A DNA stretch of 34,344 nt. It comes from Segatella hominis (GTDB lineage Bacteria; Bacteroidota; Bacteroidia; Bacteroidales; Bacteroidaceae). The notes under the pieces were generated by a model. The model did no database searches and had not been told where the DNA came from. It saw nothing but the letters and a program-made list of their open reading frames with translations. This document shows, piece by piece, positions 14,929 through 24,726 of this stretch. The stretch lies in NCBI RefSeq assembly GCF_004535825.1, contig NZ_SGVY01000042.1, positions 1-34,344 on the forward strand, written 5' to 3'. The number at the start of each line of letters is the position of its first letter. Position 1 is the stretch's first letter. The position numbers and the translations under genes are program-made.

Positions 14929-16206
14929 ATGAAACAATATAAAACAAGAATAGCAGATAAAATGCTAACTCGCAGACTAAAAGGTTGTGGCGCAGTATTA
15001 ATACAAGGTCCCAAGTGGTGTGGCAAGACGACAACAGCTGAGCAACAAGCTAAAAGCATCGTATATATGGATGACCCAGAATATATTGACCAAAACATAG
15101 AACTTGCCAGTTTGTCGCCTAAAAAACTGCTTGTAGGTGCAACACCACGCCTTATCGACGAATGGCAATTAGCACCACAGCTTTGGGATGCAGCTCGCTT
15201 TGAGGTTGATCATAGAGATGGATTGGGGCAATTCATCTTTACAGGCTCTGCTGTTCCAGCAGACACCAACAAGATTCACCATTCAGGAACAGGTCGTTTT
15301 GCATGGTTAACTATGAGAACGATGAGCCTTTCAGAATCAGAAGACTCCTCAAATGAAGTCAGTATCCAAGAACTATTCGATAATCCGTCTGCTGACATTT
15401 TCGCCACGAACCAGCACAATATAGACTCCTTGGCTTGGCTCATATGCCGAGGAGGATGGCCTCAAGCCACCATGGTCGGTAAGGACGTAGCACTCGATAT
15501 GGCTTACAGATACTATGAAGCCGTCGTCAACTCAGACATTTCTCGTGTTGACAATGTTACTCGTGACGCAGAAAGAGCAAAAAGAATTCTACGTTCCATT
15601 GCCAGAAACCAGTGCGCTCAAGTTACAGTCAATACAATATGTGCAGACATTGAGAAAAATGAGACAATAACAGCCAACAGAAATACTATATCTTCTTATA
15701 TCGAAGCCCTAAAGAAAATTTTCGTCTTGGAAGATTCCCTGGCATGGAATCCCAATCTAAGAAGCAAGACTGCCATTCGCACTTCAGACACTCGCTACTT
15801 CTCCGACCCTTCCATCGGAGTGGCTGCTTTGGGTATTGGGCCTAATGATTTAATCAACGATCTCAGCACAATGGGACTGTTCTTTGAATCTATGTGTGTT
15901 CGAGACCTACGAATTTATGCAGATTCCCTCGATGGCAATGTATATCATTATCGGGATGGAAATGGATTGGAATGTGATGCGGTTGTACATTTGCGCAATG
16001 GCAGTTATGGTCTGATAGAAATTAAACTGGGTGGAGAAAAGAACATTGAGGAAGGAGCCAAAAATCTTAAATTATTGGCATCCAAGATTGACGACGCAAA
16101 AATGAAGTCTCCTTCTTTCCTCATGGTCTTGACAGGCACGACCCGTTATGCCATTCGCAGAGAAGATGGTGTCTATGTGGTTCCTATCGGCTGTTTGAAA
16201 GACTAA
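14929..16206 (+). CDS. AAA ATPase with DUF4143 domain
   Basis: A 425-aa protein of the widespread AAA_14/DUF4143 family. The Walker A motif is GPKWCGKTT (27-35). The putative Walker B/Asp-containing strand is RLIDEWQLAP, followed by a sensor strand QFIFTGSAVP. The C-terminal DUF4143 part carries a restriction-endonuclease-like signature, GLECDAVVHLRNG then YGLIEIKLGG. The biological role of these proteins is poorly known; they are frequent, variable-position genes in Prevotella and often occur in many copies. It follows a 23-bp periodic repeat array and is followed by TGACC repeat copy R3. It is probably monocistronic. Confidence 0.88.
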   Translation: MKQYKTRIADKMLTRRLKGCGAVLIQGPKWCGKTTTAEQQAKSIVYMDDPEYIDQNIELASLSPKKLLVGATPRLIDEWQLAPQLWDAARFEVDHRDGLGQFIFTGSAVPADTNKIHHSGTGRFAWLTMRTMSLSESEDSSNEVSIQELFDNPSADIFATNQHNIDSLAWLICRGGWPQATMVGKDVALDMAYRYYEAVVNSDISRVDNVTRDAERAKRILRSIARNQCAQVTVNTICADIEKNETITANRNTISSYIEALKKIFVLEDSLAWNPNLRSKTAIRTSDTRYFSDPSIGVAALGIGPNDLINDLSTMGLFFESMCVRDLRIYADSLDGNVYHYRDGNGLECDAVVHLRNGSYGLIEIKLGGEKNIEEGAKNLKLLASKIDDAKMKSPSFLMVLTGTTRYAIRREDGVYVVPIGCLKD

Positions 16207-16294
16207 GAGAATTTTGAAGCCAATCAGGCAATGATGACTACTTTTTCTTTGGGAGCTTATTTTAACTACATTGAACGTTAGCCCTCATGATTCC

Positions 16295-16323
16295 GGTCAT
16301 TTGGTCAAAGTCATTATTGGTCA
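16295..16323 (-). repeat. TGACC repeat, copy R3
   Basis: On the minus strand TGACC, TGACT, TGACC and TGACC occur with offsets 0, 10, 16 and 24. It lies in the 303-bp gap between the ATPase and gltD, both of which end here. Confidence 0.75.
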
Positions 16324-16349
16324 ATATCATTGAAGGTATTACTAAGTAA

Positions 16350-16425
16350 TGGCTATAAAACCTATTTATCATCGAGTCATCGGCATAGCGAACGAAAGGG
16401 AGACATAGGCTCATGCCGAGCATAC
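16350..16425 (-). mobile_element. Possible group II intron scar (5' end fused to an RT fragment)
   Basis: At 16425-16409 on the minus strand stands GTATGCTCGGCATGAGC, identical over 17 nt to the 5' end of the intron at position 218. Directly after it a short open frame reads CLPFVRYADDSMIN. FVRYADD is the catalytic motif of group II intron reverse transcriptases. The domains normally between these two pieces are missing, so this looks like an internally deleted, dead intron copy. It begins just after the T-run of the gltD terminator. Confidence 0.45.
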
Positions 16426-16465
16426 GAAAAAGGGAGGCAAACCTCATCTCAAGGTCTGGCCTCCC
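16426..16465 (-). terminator. Rho-independent terminator of the asnB-gltB-gltD operon
   Basis: GGGAGGC (16432-16438) pairs with GCCTCCC (16459-16465), and AGGT/ACCT can extend pairing inside the loop. On the minus strand the hairpin is followed by CTTTTTC, i.e. a T-run. It sits 45 bp after the gltD stop. Confidence 0.85.
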
Positions 16466-16509
16466 ACCACTTACTTATAGTTAAAAATAACCGATAATAT
16501 ATCCGGGAA

Positions 16510-17853
16510 TTATCGAGTCAGGAACTTATCTACCTGAGCTGCAATCTTTCTTCCGCTTGCCATAGCTCTTACTACCAGAGAAGCTCCATTTGCTGCATCA
16601 CCTGCCACGAAGACATTCTCTGCAAACTCAGGCTGCTGTGGCTTCAGGAAGCCCATGGCCAAGAATACTGCCTCTGCCTTGATGATTTCTGGCTCTCCAG
16701 CTTCTACCATCAATGGGCGACCGCCCTCTGGGTTTGGCTTCCAATCGATAGGCTGAACCTTCACACCCGTCAACTTTCCATTCTTGCCGAGGAACTCTAA
16801 TGAGTTGATGTTCCAGCGACGTGTACAGCCTTCCTCATGGCTGGATGTAGTCTTCAGTGTGCGAGGCCAGTTTGGCCAAGGATTCTTTGGATCCTCAGGA
16901 CCCTCTACTGGCTTAGGCATGATCTCAATCTGAGTTACACTCTTGCAACCCTGACGATGAGCCGTACCGATACAGTCGGAACCTGTATCACCACCACCGA
17001 TGACCAAGACATCCTTGCCCTTGCAGTTGACCAGTTCATCCTTAGAGAACTCCATGCCAGCAAGGACTCGGTTCTGCTGAGAGAGGAGTTCGAGGGCGAA
17101 ATAAACACCCTTCAATTCTCGTCCAGGAATCTTCAGGTCGCGGGCTGTAGGAGTACCCGTAGATACCACGTAGGCATCAAAGCCCTCTGGCAACTTGGTG
17201 ACATCTATCTGCTGATTGTATTTGAACTCGATGCCTTCCTCTTCGAGAAGACGGAGGCGGCGGTCGATGATACTCTTGTTGAGCTTGAAGTTTGGAATAC
17301 CATAGCGCAACAAGCCACCAGCATTCTCACGTGCCTCAAAGACTGTTACCTTATATCCCTTGTGGTTCAACTGATTGGCAGCTACCAATCCTGCAGGACC
17401 GGCACCGATGACTGCCACGGTCTTGCCATTACGCTCTGGAATCTCAACATGCACATAATCCTCAGAGAAAGCGTGCTCCACAATGGCGCACTCATCCTCA
17501 CGGTTGGTGGTTGGCTCATGGTCCATGAGATTCAGGATACATGCCTTCTCACAGAGTGCAGGACAGATACGTCCTGTGAACTCTGGGAAGTCGTTGGTGG
17601 AATTGAGGAGTCGGTAAGCCAACTCCCAGTCGCCCTTGTAGAGCGCATCGTTCCACTCCGGTGCCTTGTTGCCCAATGGACAAGCCCAGTGGCAGAAAGG
17701 CACACCACAATCCATGCAACGGGAAGCCTGCTGACGGCGGTCGTTGCTATTCAAAGTCTGTTCTACCTCGCTGAAATCGAGGATTCTATCGTGAATTGGT
17801 CTATAACCTGCTTCTTTGCGAGGTATAGTCAAAAATGCTTTTGGATTTCCCAT
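16510..17853 (-). CDS. gltD: Glutamate synthase (NADPH), small subunit
   Basis: A 447-aa flavoprotein that passes electrons from NAD(P)H to the large subunit of glutamate synthase (GOGAT), in the cytoplasm. The N-terminal iron-sulfur region has CMDCGVPFCHWACPLGN (Cys47, 50, 55, 59) and a second cluster CPALCEKAC. The FAD site is VAVIGAGPAGLVAA, with the following ENAGGLLRYGIPNFKL; the NAD(P)H site is VLVIGGGDTGSDC; and VFVAGDAANGASLVVRA closes the FAD fold. Length and motifs are normal. It lies 19 bp downstream of gltB in the same operon and ends before a strong terminator. Confidence 0.97.
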   Translation of the reverse strand: MGNPKAFLTIPRKEAGYRPIHDRILDFSEVEQTLNSNDRRQQASRCMDCGVPFCHWACPLGNKAPEWNDALYKGDWELAYRLLNSTNDFPEFTGRICPALCEKACILNLMDHEPTTNREDECAIVEHAFSEDYVHVEIPERNGKTVAVIGAGPAGLVAANQLNHKGYKVTVFEARENAGGLLRYGIPNFKLNKSIIDRRLRLLEEEGIEFKYNQQIDVTKLPEGFDAYVVSTGTPTARDLKIPGRELKGVYFALELLSQQNRVLAGMEFSKDELVNCKGKDVLVIGGGDTGSDCIGTAHRQGCKSVTQIEIMPKPVEGPEDPKNPWPNWPRTLKTTSSHEEGCTRRWNINSLEFLGKNGKLTGVKVQPIDWKPNPEGGRPLMVEAGEPEIIKAEAVFLAMGFLKPQQPEFAENVFVAGDAANGASLVVRAMASGRKIAAQVDKFLTR

Positions 17854-17872
17854 CTTTTTTCTAATTTAAAAA

Positions 17873-20800
17873 TTAGTAATCGCGCTGCATATCCGCAATC
17901 TTCTGCTGCAACTTCTTTACCTGCTCCTCCTGAAGCACTCGCTTGTATTCGATTGGCACTACCTGGATGAAATCCTCTACGTAGTGATTCCAGTCATCAA
18001 GCATGGTACGGGCGAGTTTACTGCCTGTATAGAGATAGTGCTGACGGATGAGCTCGTGCAACTCCTTGCGATAGGTGCTATCCTCCACGAGGTTGATTTC
18101 CACCATATCCATATTACAGAAGTAATCGAAGTTGTGGTTCTTATCCCATACATAGGCAACACCACCACTCATACCTGCGGCAAAGTTGCGACCAGTCTCG
18201 CCAAGTACTACGACTCTACCACCTGTCATATATTCACAGCAGTGGTCGCCGGCACCCTCGATGACAGCTACAGCACCAGAGTTACGTACTCCGAAGCGCT
18301 CACCCACCTTACCGTTGATATACAGTTCACCACTTGTGGCACCATAGAGACCGGTGTTACCTGCGATGATGTTATCCTCGGCAGAGAAATTACTGCGGAT
18401 AGGAGGAAGGATGGAAATACGACCTCCTGAAAGTCCCTTTGCAAAATAGTCATTGGTCTCGCCTTCCAACTTGAAATCGACACCCTTTACCAAGAATGCT
18501 CCGAAGCTCTGACCTGCAGAACCCTTGAACTTCACATTCACTGTCTTATCAGGAAGACCTGCCTCACCATATTTCTCAGCAATCATACCACTGAGCATCA
18601 CACCGGCAGCACGGTCGGTATTCTTGATGGCGAAATCGAGGTTCACCTCCTCCTGATTTTCGATGGCACGCTGGGCACCACGAATCAGTTGCTGGTCGAG
18701 CACATTGTCGAGATCATGAATCTGCTCGGTAGTATGATAGAGTGAGCAGTGACCTGTCTCACGATGCAAGAGACGTGTGAAGTCGAGCAAGTCTGCCTTC
18801 TCCTTGATGCTCTTAGCCACCTCTGGCTCTACGGCATCAGGACCTGTGGCAGGAACAATCTCCTCATCAGACTTGCGTACGATGAGCTCGGTATGACCGA
18901 TGATATCATTCAAAGAGGTGTAACCCATCTCTGCCAAGTACTCACGAACCTCCTCGGCGAGGAAGCGGAAGTAGTTGATGAGATATTTGTAACTGCCACG
19001 GAAGTGCGCACGAAGCTTAGGATCCTGTGTGGCAACACCCATAGGACAGGTATTCAAGTTACACTTACGCATCATCACACAACCCAAGACGATGAGGGCT
19101 GCAGTACCGAAACTGAATTCCTCTGCACCGAGCAAAGCCATGAGGATGATGTCACGACCGCTCTTCAACTGACCATCCACCTGCAGGCGAACCTGTCCAC
19201 GAAGACCGTTCTTCACCAAAGTCTGCTGAGTCTCAGAAAGTCCGATTTCAGGAGAGATACCTGCGAAACGCATACTGGATGCAGGGCTGGCACCAGTACC
19301 ACCCTCAGCACCAGAGATGACGATGAGGTCGGCCTTTGCCTTAGCCACACCGGCAGCGATAGTACCCACACCGCTCTCAGCCACCAATTTGACAGAGATA
19401 GCAGCCTTAGGGTTCACATTCTTGAGGTCGAAGATGAGCTGAGCCAAATCCTCGATACTGTAGATATCGTGATGAGGTGGAGGAGAAATCAAGCTGATGC
19501 CAGGGATAGAGTGACGAGTCTTGGCGATGACCTCGTTGACCTTGAAGCCAGGCAACTGACCACCCTCACCCGGTTTAGCACCCTGTGCCACCTTGATCTG
19601 GATTTCCTCTGCATTCACCAAATATTCTGTTGTCACACCGAATCGACCGGAAGCCACCTGCTTGGTTTTGCTGGAGAGGCTGATACCATCCTGTGTAGAG
19701 TGGAATCGCTCGTTATCCTCACCACCTTCACCGGTATTGCTTCGAGCACCGAGGGCGTTCATGGCGAGTGCCATTGCCTCGTGGGCTTCCTTGGAGAGGG
19801 CACCGAAACTCATCGCACCAGTAACGAAGTGCTTTACAATTTCCTCTACTGGCTCTACCTTGTCGATAGAAATAGGATTCTTGCGGAAACTGAAGAAGTC
19901 ACGGATGAAGATAGGCTCCTGCTTATCGTCAACGAGATGTGTATATTTCTTGAAGAGATCGTAATCGCCCTTGCGTGTTGCGAGCTGCAAAGTAGCGATA
20001 GTCTCTGGGTTCCAAGCGTGCTTGATACCGTCCTTGCGGTAGTGGAACTGTCCCATGCTTGGCAGGAAGTCGAGCTTCTTGGTCTCGAATGCCTTGTCGT
20101 GCAGGCGGATGGCATCACGGGCGATGGTCTCAAGTCCGATACCGCCGATGGTGCTCACCTCTGTTCCGAAGTAGCTCTTCAGGAGGCTCTCGCTCAAACC
20201 GATGCTCTCGAAGATCTTGGCACCACGGTAACTGCGGATGGTAGAGATACCCATCTTAGCCATAATCTTGAACAAGCCCTTCTTCACAGCCTTGATATAG
20301 TTCTGCTCGGCTGTATGATAATCCTCCTGAATCTTTCCCTTCTTTACGAGGTCGTCGAGGATGGCGTATGTCAAGTATGGACAGAGGGCTGATGCACCGT
20401 AACCCAACAAGAGGGCTGCGTGCATTACCTCACGAATCTCACCACTTTCTACGATGAGGGCTGTCTGCACACGCTTGCCGGCATCAATCAGATAATGATG
20501 TACGGCGCTCACGGCGAGCAGAGATGGGATGGCAGCATGGGTTTCATCCACGCCACGGTCGGAGAGGATAATATAGTTGTAGCCATCATCCACGCTCTTG
20601 GCAGCCTCCTTGCAGAGTTCATCCAGAGCCTCATGCAGTCCTTCTTCGCCCTTGGCGGTTTCGAAGAGCATGTGGAGCTTGACTGTATTGAAGCCCTTGT
20701 AGCGGATATTCTGAAGGATATCCAGCTGGGTATTGGTCAGGATAGGATGTGGCAGACGGACCATCTTGCAGTTGCTTTCGTCTGGGTTCAGGATGCCGGA

Positions 20801-22396
20801 ACCTACTCTACCGATATACTCGGTAAGACTCATCACGAGGTTCTCACGGATGGAGTCGATGGCAGGATTGGTAACCTGTGCAAACTGCTGACGGAAGTAG
20901 TTGAAGAAAATCTGTGGCTGGTCGGAAAGCACAGCAAGCGGAGTATCATTACCCATAGAAGCTGTAGGTTCCTGACCCTTGGTAGCCATTGGGATGATGG
21001 TACCGTCGATATCTTCCTCGCCAAAACCGAATTCCAATTCCTTGCGTGTGAGGTTATCCACACCATTTTCCACCTTACGACCACTGCGGAGCTTTTCCAG
21101 TTCAATACGATTGGTGTTCAACCACTGGCGATATGGATGCTGGGCTGCCAGACGCTCCTTGATTTCACCATCGTAGTAGATCTTACCTTCCTGTGTATCG
21201 ATGAGGAGAATCTTACCAGGCTGCAAGCGACCCTTCTCTGCAATCTCAGTAGGATCGAAATCCATGACACCTACCTCAGAAGCCACAACCATCATATCAT
21301 TCTTGGTGATGGTATAGCGTGCTGGGCGCAAACCGTTTCTATCGAGCATACCACCAGCGTAGCGGCCATCGCTGAAGAGCAAGGCTGCAGGACCATCCCA
21401 TGGTTCCATCAGGATAGAGTGATACTCATAGAAAGCCTTCAGATCCTCAGAGATAGGGTTCTTGTCGTTGAAGCTCTCAGGCACCATGACAGCCATGGCG
21501 TGAGGCAATGACAGACCACTCATCACGAAGAACTCGAAAACATTATCGAGGCTTGCAGAGTCACTCATGTTAGGCTGAACGATAGGAGAAATCTCACGGA
21601 TATCGCCCAGAGCCTCACTGCTCAACACACTCTCACGAGCCTTCATCCAGGCACGGTTACCACGGATGGTGTTGATCTCACCATTATGGGCAAGGAGACG
21701 GAATGGCTGCGCCAGACTCCATGTAGGGAAGGTGTTGGTAGAGAAGCGGGAGTGAACCAATGCCAAACCGCTTGTGAAATAATTATTGGTCAAGTCAGGA
21801 TAGTATTGGCGCAACTGGAGGCTGCTCAACATACCCTTATAGACGATGTTCGAATTAGACAACGAACAGATATAGAAATCAGGATCACTGACACGTTTCT
21901 CAATGCGTTTGCGGATGAGATAGAGGGTGCGCTCGAAAACAGGCACCTTGTCGTCAGTAACACCGGTGATGAAAATCTGCTTGATGGCAGGTTCATTGCT
22001 CAAAGCAGCCTCACCGAGACACTCAGGGTTGGTAGGAACATTGCGGAGGTGCATCAACTGCAATCCCTCGCGCTCGATCTCCTCAATCATGATAGAGAGG
22101 ATTTCCTGCTGTTTCTTCTCGTCTTTAGGCAAGAAGATAAGACCCGTACCATATTTACCTTTTTCTGGTACTGGGATACCCTGAAGAAGAATAAACTCAT
22201 GTGGAATCTGGAGCATGATACCAGCGCCATCACCCGTCTTGTTGTCAGCTCCCTCAGCACCACGGTGGCGCATATTTTCGAGAACTTTCAAGGCGTTATC
22301 GACCAGCTCATGGCTCTTGTTTCCGTGGATGTTAACCACCATACCTACGCCACACGCATCGTGCTCATAGGCTGAACTGTACAATCCTTTTTCCAT
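17873..22396 (-). CDS. gltB: Glutamate synthase, large subunit
   Basis: A 1507-aa enzyme that makes two glutamates from glutamine and 2-oxoglutarate. The N-terminal glutamine amidotransferase begins at Cys15 (HDACGVGMVV), the nucleophile exposed after removal of a short propeptide. The central and FMN domains follow, including KPGEGGQLPGFKV and SPPPHHDIYSIEDLAQLIFD. The 3Fe-4S cysteines are in CVMMRKCNLNTCPMGVATQD. The C-terminal GXGXG domain holds repeated Gly motifs (NTGLYGATSGELYINGKVGE). Full length, all active residues seen. It is 38 bp downstream of asnB, so asnB-gltB-gltD form one operon that assimilates ammonium nitrogen. Large opposite-strand open frames in this gene are shadows. Confidence 0.98.
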   Translation of the reverse strand: MEKGLYSSAYEHDACGVGMVVNIHGNKSHELVDNALKVLENMRHRGAEGADNKTGDGAGIMLQIPHEFILLQGIPVPEKGKYGTGLIFLPKDEKKQQEILSIMIEEIEREGLQLMHLRNVPTNPECLGEAALSNEPAIKQIFITGVTDDKVPVFERTLYLIRKRIEKRVSDPDFYICSLSNSNIVYKGMLSSLQLRQYYPDLTNNYFTSGLALVHSRFSTNTFPTWSLAQPFRLLAHNGEINTIRGNRAWMKARESVLSSEALGDIREISPIVQPNMSDSASLDNVFEFFVMSGLSLPHAMAVMVPESFNDKNPISEDLKAFYEYHSILMEPWDGPAALLFSDGRYAGGMLDRNGLRPARYTITKNDMMVVASEVGVMDFDPTEIAEKGRLQPGKILLIDTQEGKIYYDGEIKERLAAQHPYRQWLNTNRIELEKLRSGRKVENGVDNLTRKELEFGFGEEDIDGTIIPMATKGQEPTASMGNDTPLAVLSDQPQIFFNYFRQQFAQVTNPAIDSIRENLVMSLTEYIGRVGSGILNPDESNCKMVRLPHPILTNTQLDILQNIRYKGFNTVKLHMLFETAKGEEGLHEALDELCKEAAKSVDDGYNYIILSDRGVDETHAAIPSLLAVSAVHHYLIDAGKRVQTALIVESGEIREVMHAALLLGYGASALCPYLTYAILDDLVKKGKIQEDYHTAEQNYIKAVKKGLFKIMAKMGISTIRSYRGAKIFESIGLSESLLKSYFGTEVSTIGGIGLETIARDAIRLHDKAFETKKLDFLPSMGQFHYRKDGIKHAWNPETIATLQLATRKGDYDLFKKYTHLVDDKQEPIFIRDFFSFRKNPISIDKVEPVEEIVKHFVTGAMSFGALSKEAHEAMALAMNALGARSNTGEGGEDNERFHSTQDGISLSSKTKQVASGRFGVTTEYLVNAEEIQIKVAQGAKPGEGGQLPGFKVNEVIAKTRHSIPGISLISPPPHHDIYSIEDLAQLIFDLKNVNPKAAISVKLVAESGVGTIAAGVAKAKADLIVISGAEGGTGASPASSMRFAGISPEIGLSETQQTLVKNGLRGQVRLQVDGQLKSGRDIILMALLGAEEFSFGTAALIVLGCVMMRKCNLNTCPMGVATQDPKLRAHFRGSYKYLINYFRFLAEEVREYLAEMGYTSLNDIIGHTELIVRKSDEEIVPATGPDAVEPEVAKSIKEKADLLDFTRLLHRETGHCSLYHTTEQIHDLDNVLDQQLIRGAQRAIENQEEVNLDFAIKNTDRAAGVMLSGMIAEKYGEAGLPDKTVNVKFKGSAGQSFGAFLVKGVDFKLEGETNDYFAKGLSGGRISILPPIRSNFSAEDNIIAGNTGLYGATSGELYINGKVGERFGVRNSGAVAVIEGAGDHCCEYMTGGRVVVLGETGRNFAAGMSGGVAYVWDKNHNFDYFCNMDMVEINLVEDSTYRKELHELIRQHYLYTGSKLARTMLDDWNHYVEDFIQVVPIEYKRVLQEEQVKKLQQKIADMQRDY

Positions 22397-22434
22397 TTCT
22401 TGTTCGTTTTATATCGGTTATTTATTTTTCTCAT

Positions 22435-24249
22435 TTATTTATACGCTTTCTCGTGAACTCCGGCAACAGCTCGTCCGCTTGGGTCGTTCTGGTTTTGGAA
22501 AGAAGCATCCCAGGCAAGGGCTTCGGCTGTAGAGCAGGCTACGCTTGGTACACTTGGAACACTCTTGGCAGCACTGTCGCTTGGGAAATGCTCAGCGAAG
22601 ATAGAACGGTAATAGTACTCCTCCTTGTTCTGTGGAGGATTGATAGGGAATCGCTCGGCGGCATGTGCCATCTGCTCATCACTCACAGCAGAAGCGGTAA
22701 TCTGCTTCAGCGTATCTATCCAGGAGTAACCTACTCCATCAGAGAACTGCTCTTTCTGTCGCCATGCTACTTCCTCTGGCAGCAAATCAGCAAAGGCTTC
22801 ACGAACTACTTTCTTCTCTATGGTCTTGCCCGGACACATCTTCAAGGCTGGGTCCATGCCCATAGCCACATCCAGGAATTCCTTGTCGAGGAAAGGTACA
22901 CGGCCCTCGATACCCCAGGCAGCCAGACTCTTGTTGGCTCTCAGACAGTCGTAGAGATAGAGTTTACCAAGTTTTCTGACCGTTTCCTCATGGAAAGCCT
23001 TGGCATTCGGTGCTTTGTGGAAATAGAGATAGCCTCCGAATACCTCATCTGCTCCCTCACCGGAGAGTACCATCTTGATACCCATACTGCGGATGACTCT
23101 TGCCAACAGATACATCGGGGTAGATGCACGAACGGTTGTCACATCGTAGGTCTCGATGAAATAGATGACATCACGGATGGCATCCAGACCTTCCTGTATG
23201 GTATAGTTGATTTCATGATGCACGGTACCGATGTGCTCTGCTACGAGGCGAGCCTTAGCAAGGTCTGGTGCACCTTTCAGTCCTACAGCAAAGGAGTGCA
23301 GGCGTGGCCAGTAAGCCTTGGTCTGTTCACCATTCTCAATACGATAAGTACTGTATTTCTGTGCGATGGCAGAGATGACAGATGAATCGAGACCGCCACT
23401 GAGGAGTACGCCGTAAGGAACATCGCTCATCAACTGGCGCTTGACAGAAGCTTCGAGTGCATCATGAATTTCCTGCACCGCAGTTTTTCCGCCTGTAGCC
23501 TCAGCCTGTTTTCTATCCTCCATCTCAGCCTCAGCCATCTGTTCTTCGGCAGACTTGCTTTCATCAATATGATATTCCTTGAGCATGGTACTGTATTCAA
23601 ACCAGTCGCGTGTATAATAACGCTTCATGCCCGGAGTCTTGCTATAATAATAATGTCCAGGGAGGAATGGTTCGTAGTGATCACACTGTCCTTCGAGTGC
23701 CTTGAGTTCAGAGGCAACAAGCACCTTACCGTCTGTATCAAATCCGATGTAGAGTGGAATCACACCGATAGGGTCGCGGGCGATGAGGAATTCATCTCTT
23801 TCTGCATCGTAGAGTGCGAAAGCAAAGATACCGTTGAGTTGTTCTATCATCTTGCAGATGCGAGCATGGATGGCATCCTCATCGGTGTAAATCAAGTTAG
23901 CGAAGTCGCTATCCTGTCTCATTTCACGATAGAGTGAAAGCACCACCTCACAGTCGGAACCAGTCTGATACTGGTATTTGCCTGCAAATCGAGCACGGAT
24001 ATTCTGATGATTGTAGATTTCGCCGTTCACTGCAAGCACCTGTTTCTTGTCAGGTGAGAACAAAGGTTGGCGTCCAGACTCTGGATCTACGATGCTGAGT
24101 CGTTCATGTGCCAAGATGGCTGAGCCACCACAGTAAATGCCGCTCCAGTCTGGTCCACGATGACGAATCTTCTGACTCATACGGAGTGCCTGCTGTCTCA
24201 ATTCAGGAGTTTGTTCCTGAATATTGAAGATAGATACGAATCCACACAT
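22435..24249 (-). CDS. asnB: Asparagine synthetase B (glutamine-hydrolysing)
   Basis: A 604-aa enzyme making asparagine from aspartate, glutamine and ATP. Cys2 is the amidotransferase nucleophile (MCGFVSIFN). Glutamine-binding blocks RHRGPDWSG, HERLSIVDP and NGEIYNHQ are present. The ATP-pyrophosphatase P-loop SGGLDSS is at 284-290, and the synthetase domain includes LSGEGADEVFGGY and GRVPFLDKEF. It is longer than the E. coli enzyme (554 aa): a charged insertion lies around 232-254 and a ~50-residue low-complexity tail (SDSAAKSVPSVPSVACSTAE) closes it. First gene of the asnB-gltB-gltD operon, with a -7 box at 24357-24350. Confidence 0.97.
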   Translation of the reverse strand: MCGFVSIFNIQEQTPELRQQALRMSQKIRHRGPDWSGIYCGGSAILAHERLSIVDPESGRQPLFSPDKKQVLAVNGEIYNHQNIRARFAGKYQYQTGSDCEVVLSLYREMRQDSDFANLIYTDEDAIHARICKMIEQLNGIFAFALYDAERDEFLIARDPIGVIPLYIGFDTDGKVLVASELKALEGQCDHYEPFLPGHYYYSKTPGMKRYYTRDWFEYSTMLKEYHIDESKSAEEQMAEAEMEDRKQAEATGGKTAVQEIHDALEASVKRQLMSDVPYGVLLSGGLDSSVISAIAQKYSTYRIENGEQTKAYWPRLHSFAVGLKGAPDLAKARLVAEHIGTVHHEINYTIQEGLDAIRDVIYFIETYDVTTVRASTPMYLLARVIRSMGIKMVLSGEGADEVFGGYLYFHKAPNAKAFHEETVRKLGKLYLYDCLRANKSLAAWGIEGRVPFLDKEFLDVAMGMDPALKMCPGKTIEKKVVREAFADLLPEEVAWRQKEQFSDGVGYSWIDTLKQITASAVSDEQMAHAAERFPINPPQNKEEYYYRSIFAEHFPSDSAAKSVPSVPSVACSTAEALAWDASFQNQNDPSGRAVAGVHEKAYK

Positions 24250-24349
24250 AATATCTTTCCTTTCTTTTACGGTTATTTATAACACAATATCATAGCTTAT
24301 TTCATGCTATCCGTTTAGCTTAAAATATCATTTTGCTATATTTTGGATG

Positions 24350-24357
24350 CAAAATTA
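24350..24357 (-). promoter_or_regulatory. -7 box of the asnB-gltBD operon
   Basis: TAATTTTG on the minus strand, about 100 nt before the asnB start. No clear TTTG partner is seen. The rest of 24358-24685 is AT-rich spacer in which I see nothing else. Confidence 0.5.
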
Positions 24358-24685
24358 CTACTTTTTGATAGAATAAGAAAAGAAATGGTTTCATTTTGTA
24401 TTATATAAAGACAATAAATATCAAATCAAAAGAAACAAGAGCTATTTTGATTACATTTTGTAAGCAAAACAAACAAAAATTTATTCATTTTGAAAGATTG
24501 ACAGAAAAATAAGATAAAAACTGGGGATATTGGAGAAATCTATATGTAATATGGATATAAAAGATATAAAATATGGGAAAGTATAGGTAGATGATGTGTG
24601 TTATATATATAAATAGATATTATATTAAATTGCTCTAAGCATGGGATTTCTGTTGAAAAATCTTGGTGGTTTCAAAATAAAAGTT

Positions 24686-24693
24686 TAACTTTG
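24686..24693 (+). promoter_or_regulatory. -7 box of the PD-(D/E)XK ATPase gene
   Basis: TAACTTTG at 24686-24693. Transcription near 24700 excludes the upstream non-ATG start at 24691 and supports the ATG at 24727. Confidence 0.55.
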
Positions 24694-24726
24694 CAGCACA
24701 AGACGTATTTAATTAAGGTAAGAGCA

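Noticed and set aside
16262-16447. 61-codon minus-strand frame as a real gene
   Set aside because: It spans a terminator and the TGACC repeat. Only the FVRYADD part is meaningful, as an intron relic.
18749-20392. 547-codon plus-strand open frame opposite gltB (and other long ones at 16837-17970, 20420-21511)
   Set aside because: Lies antisense to a full-length conserved enzyme; the amino-acid content (many Thr, His, Leu, Cys) is that of a codon-bias shadow and no ribosome site or promoter precedes it.
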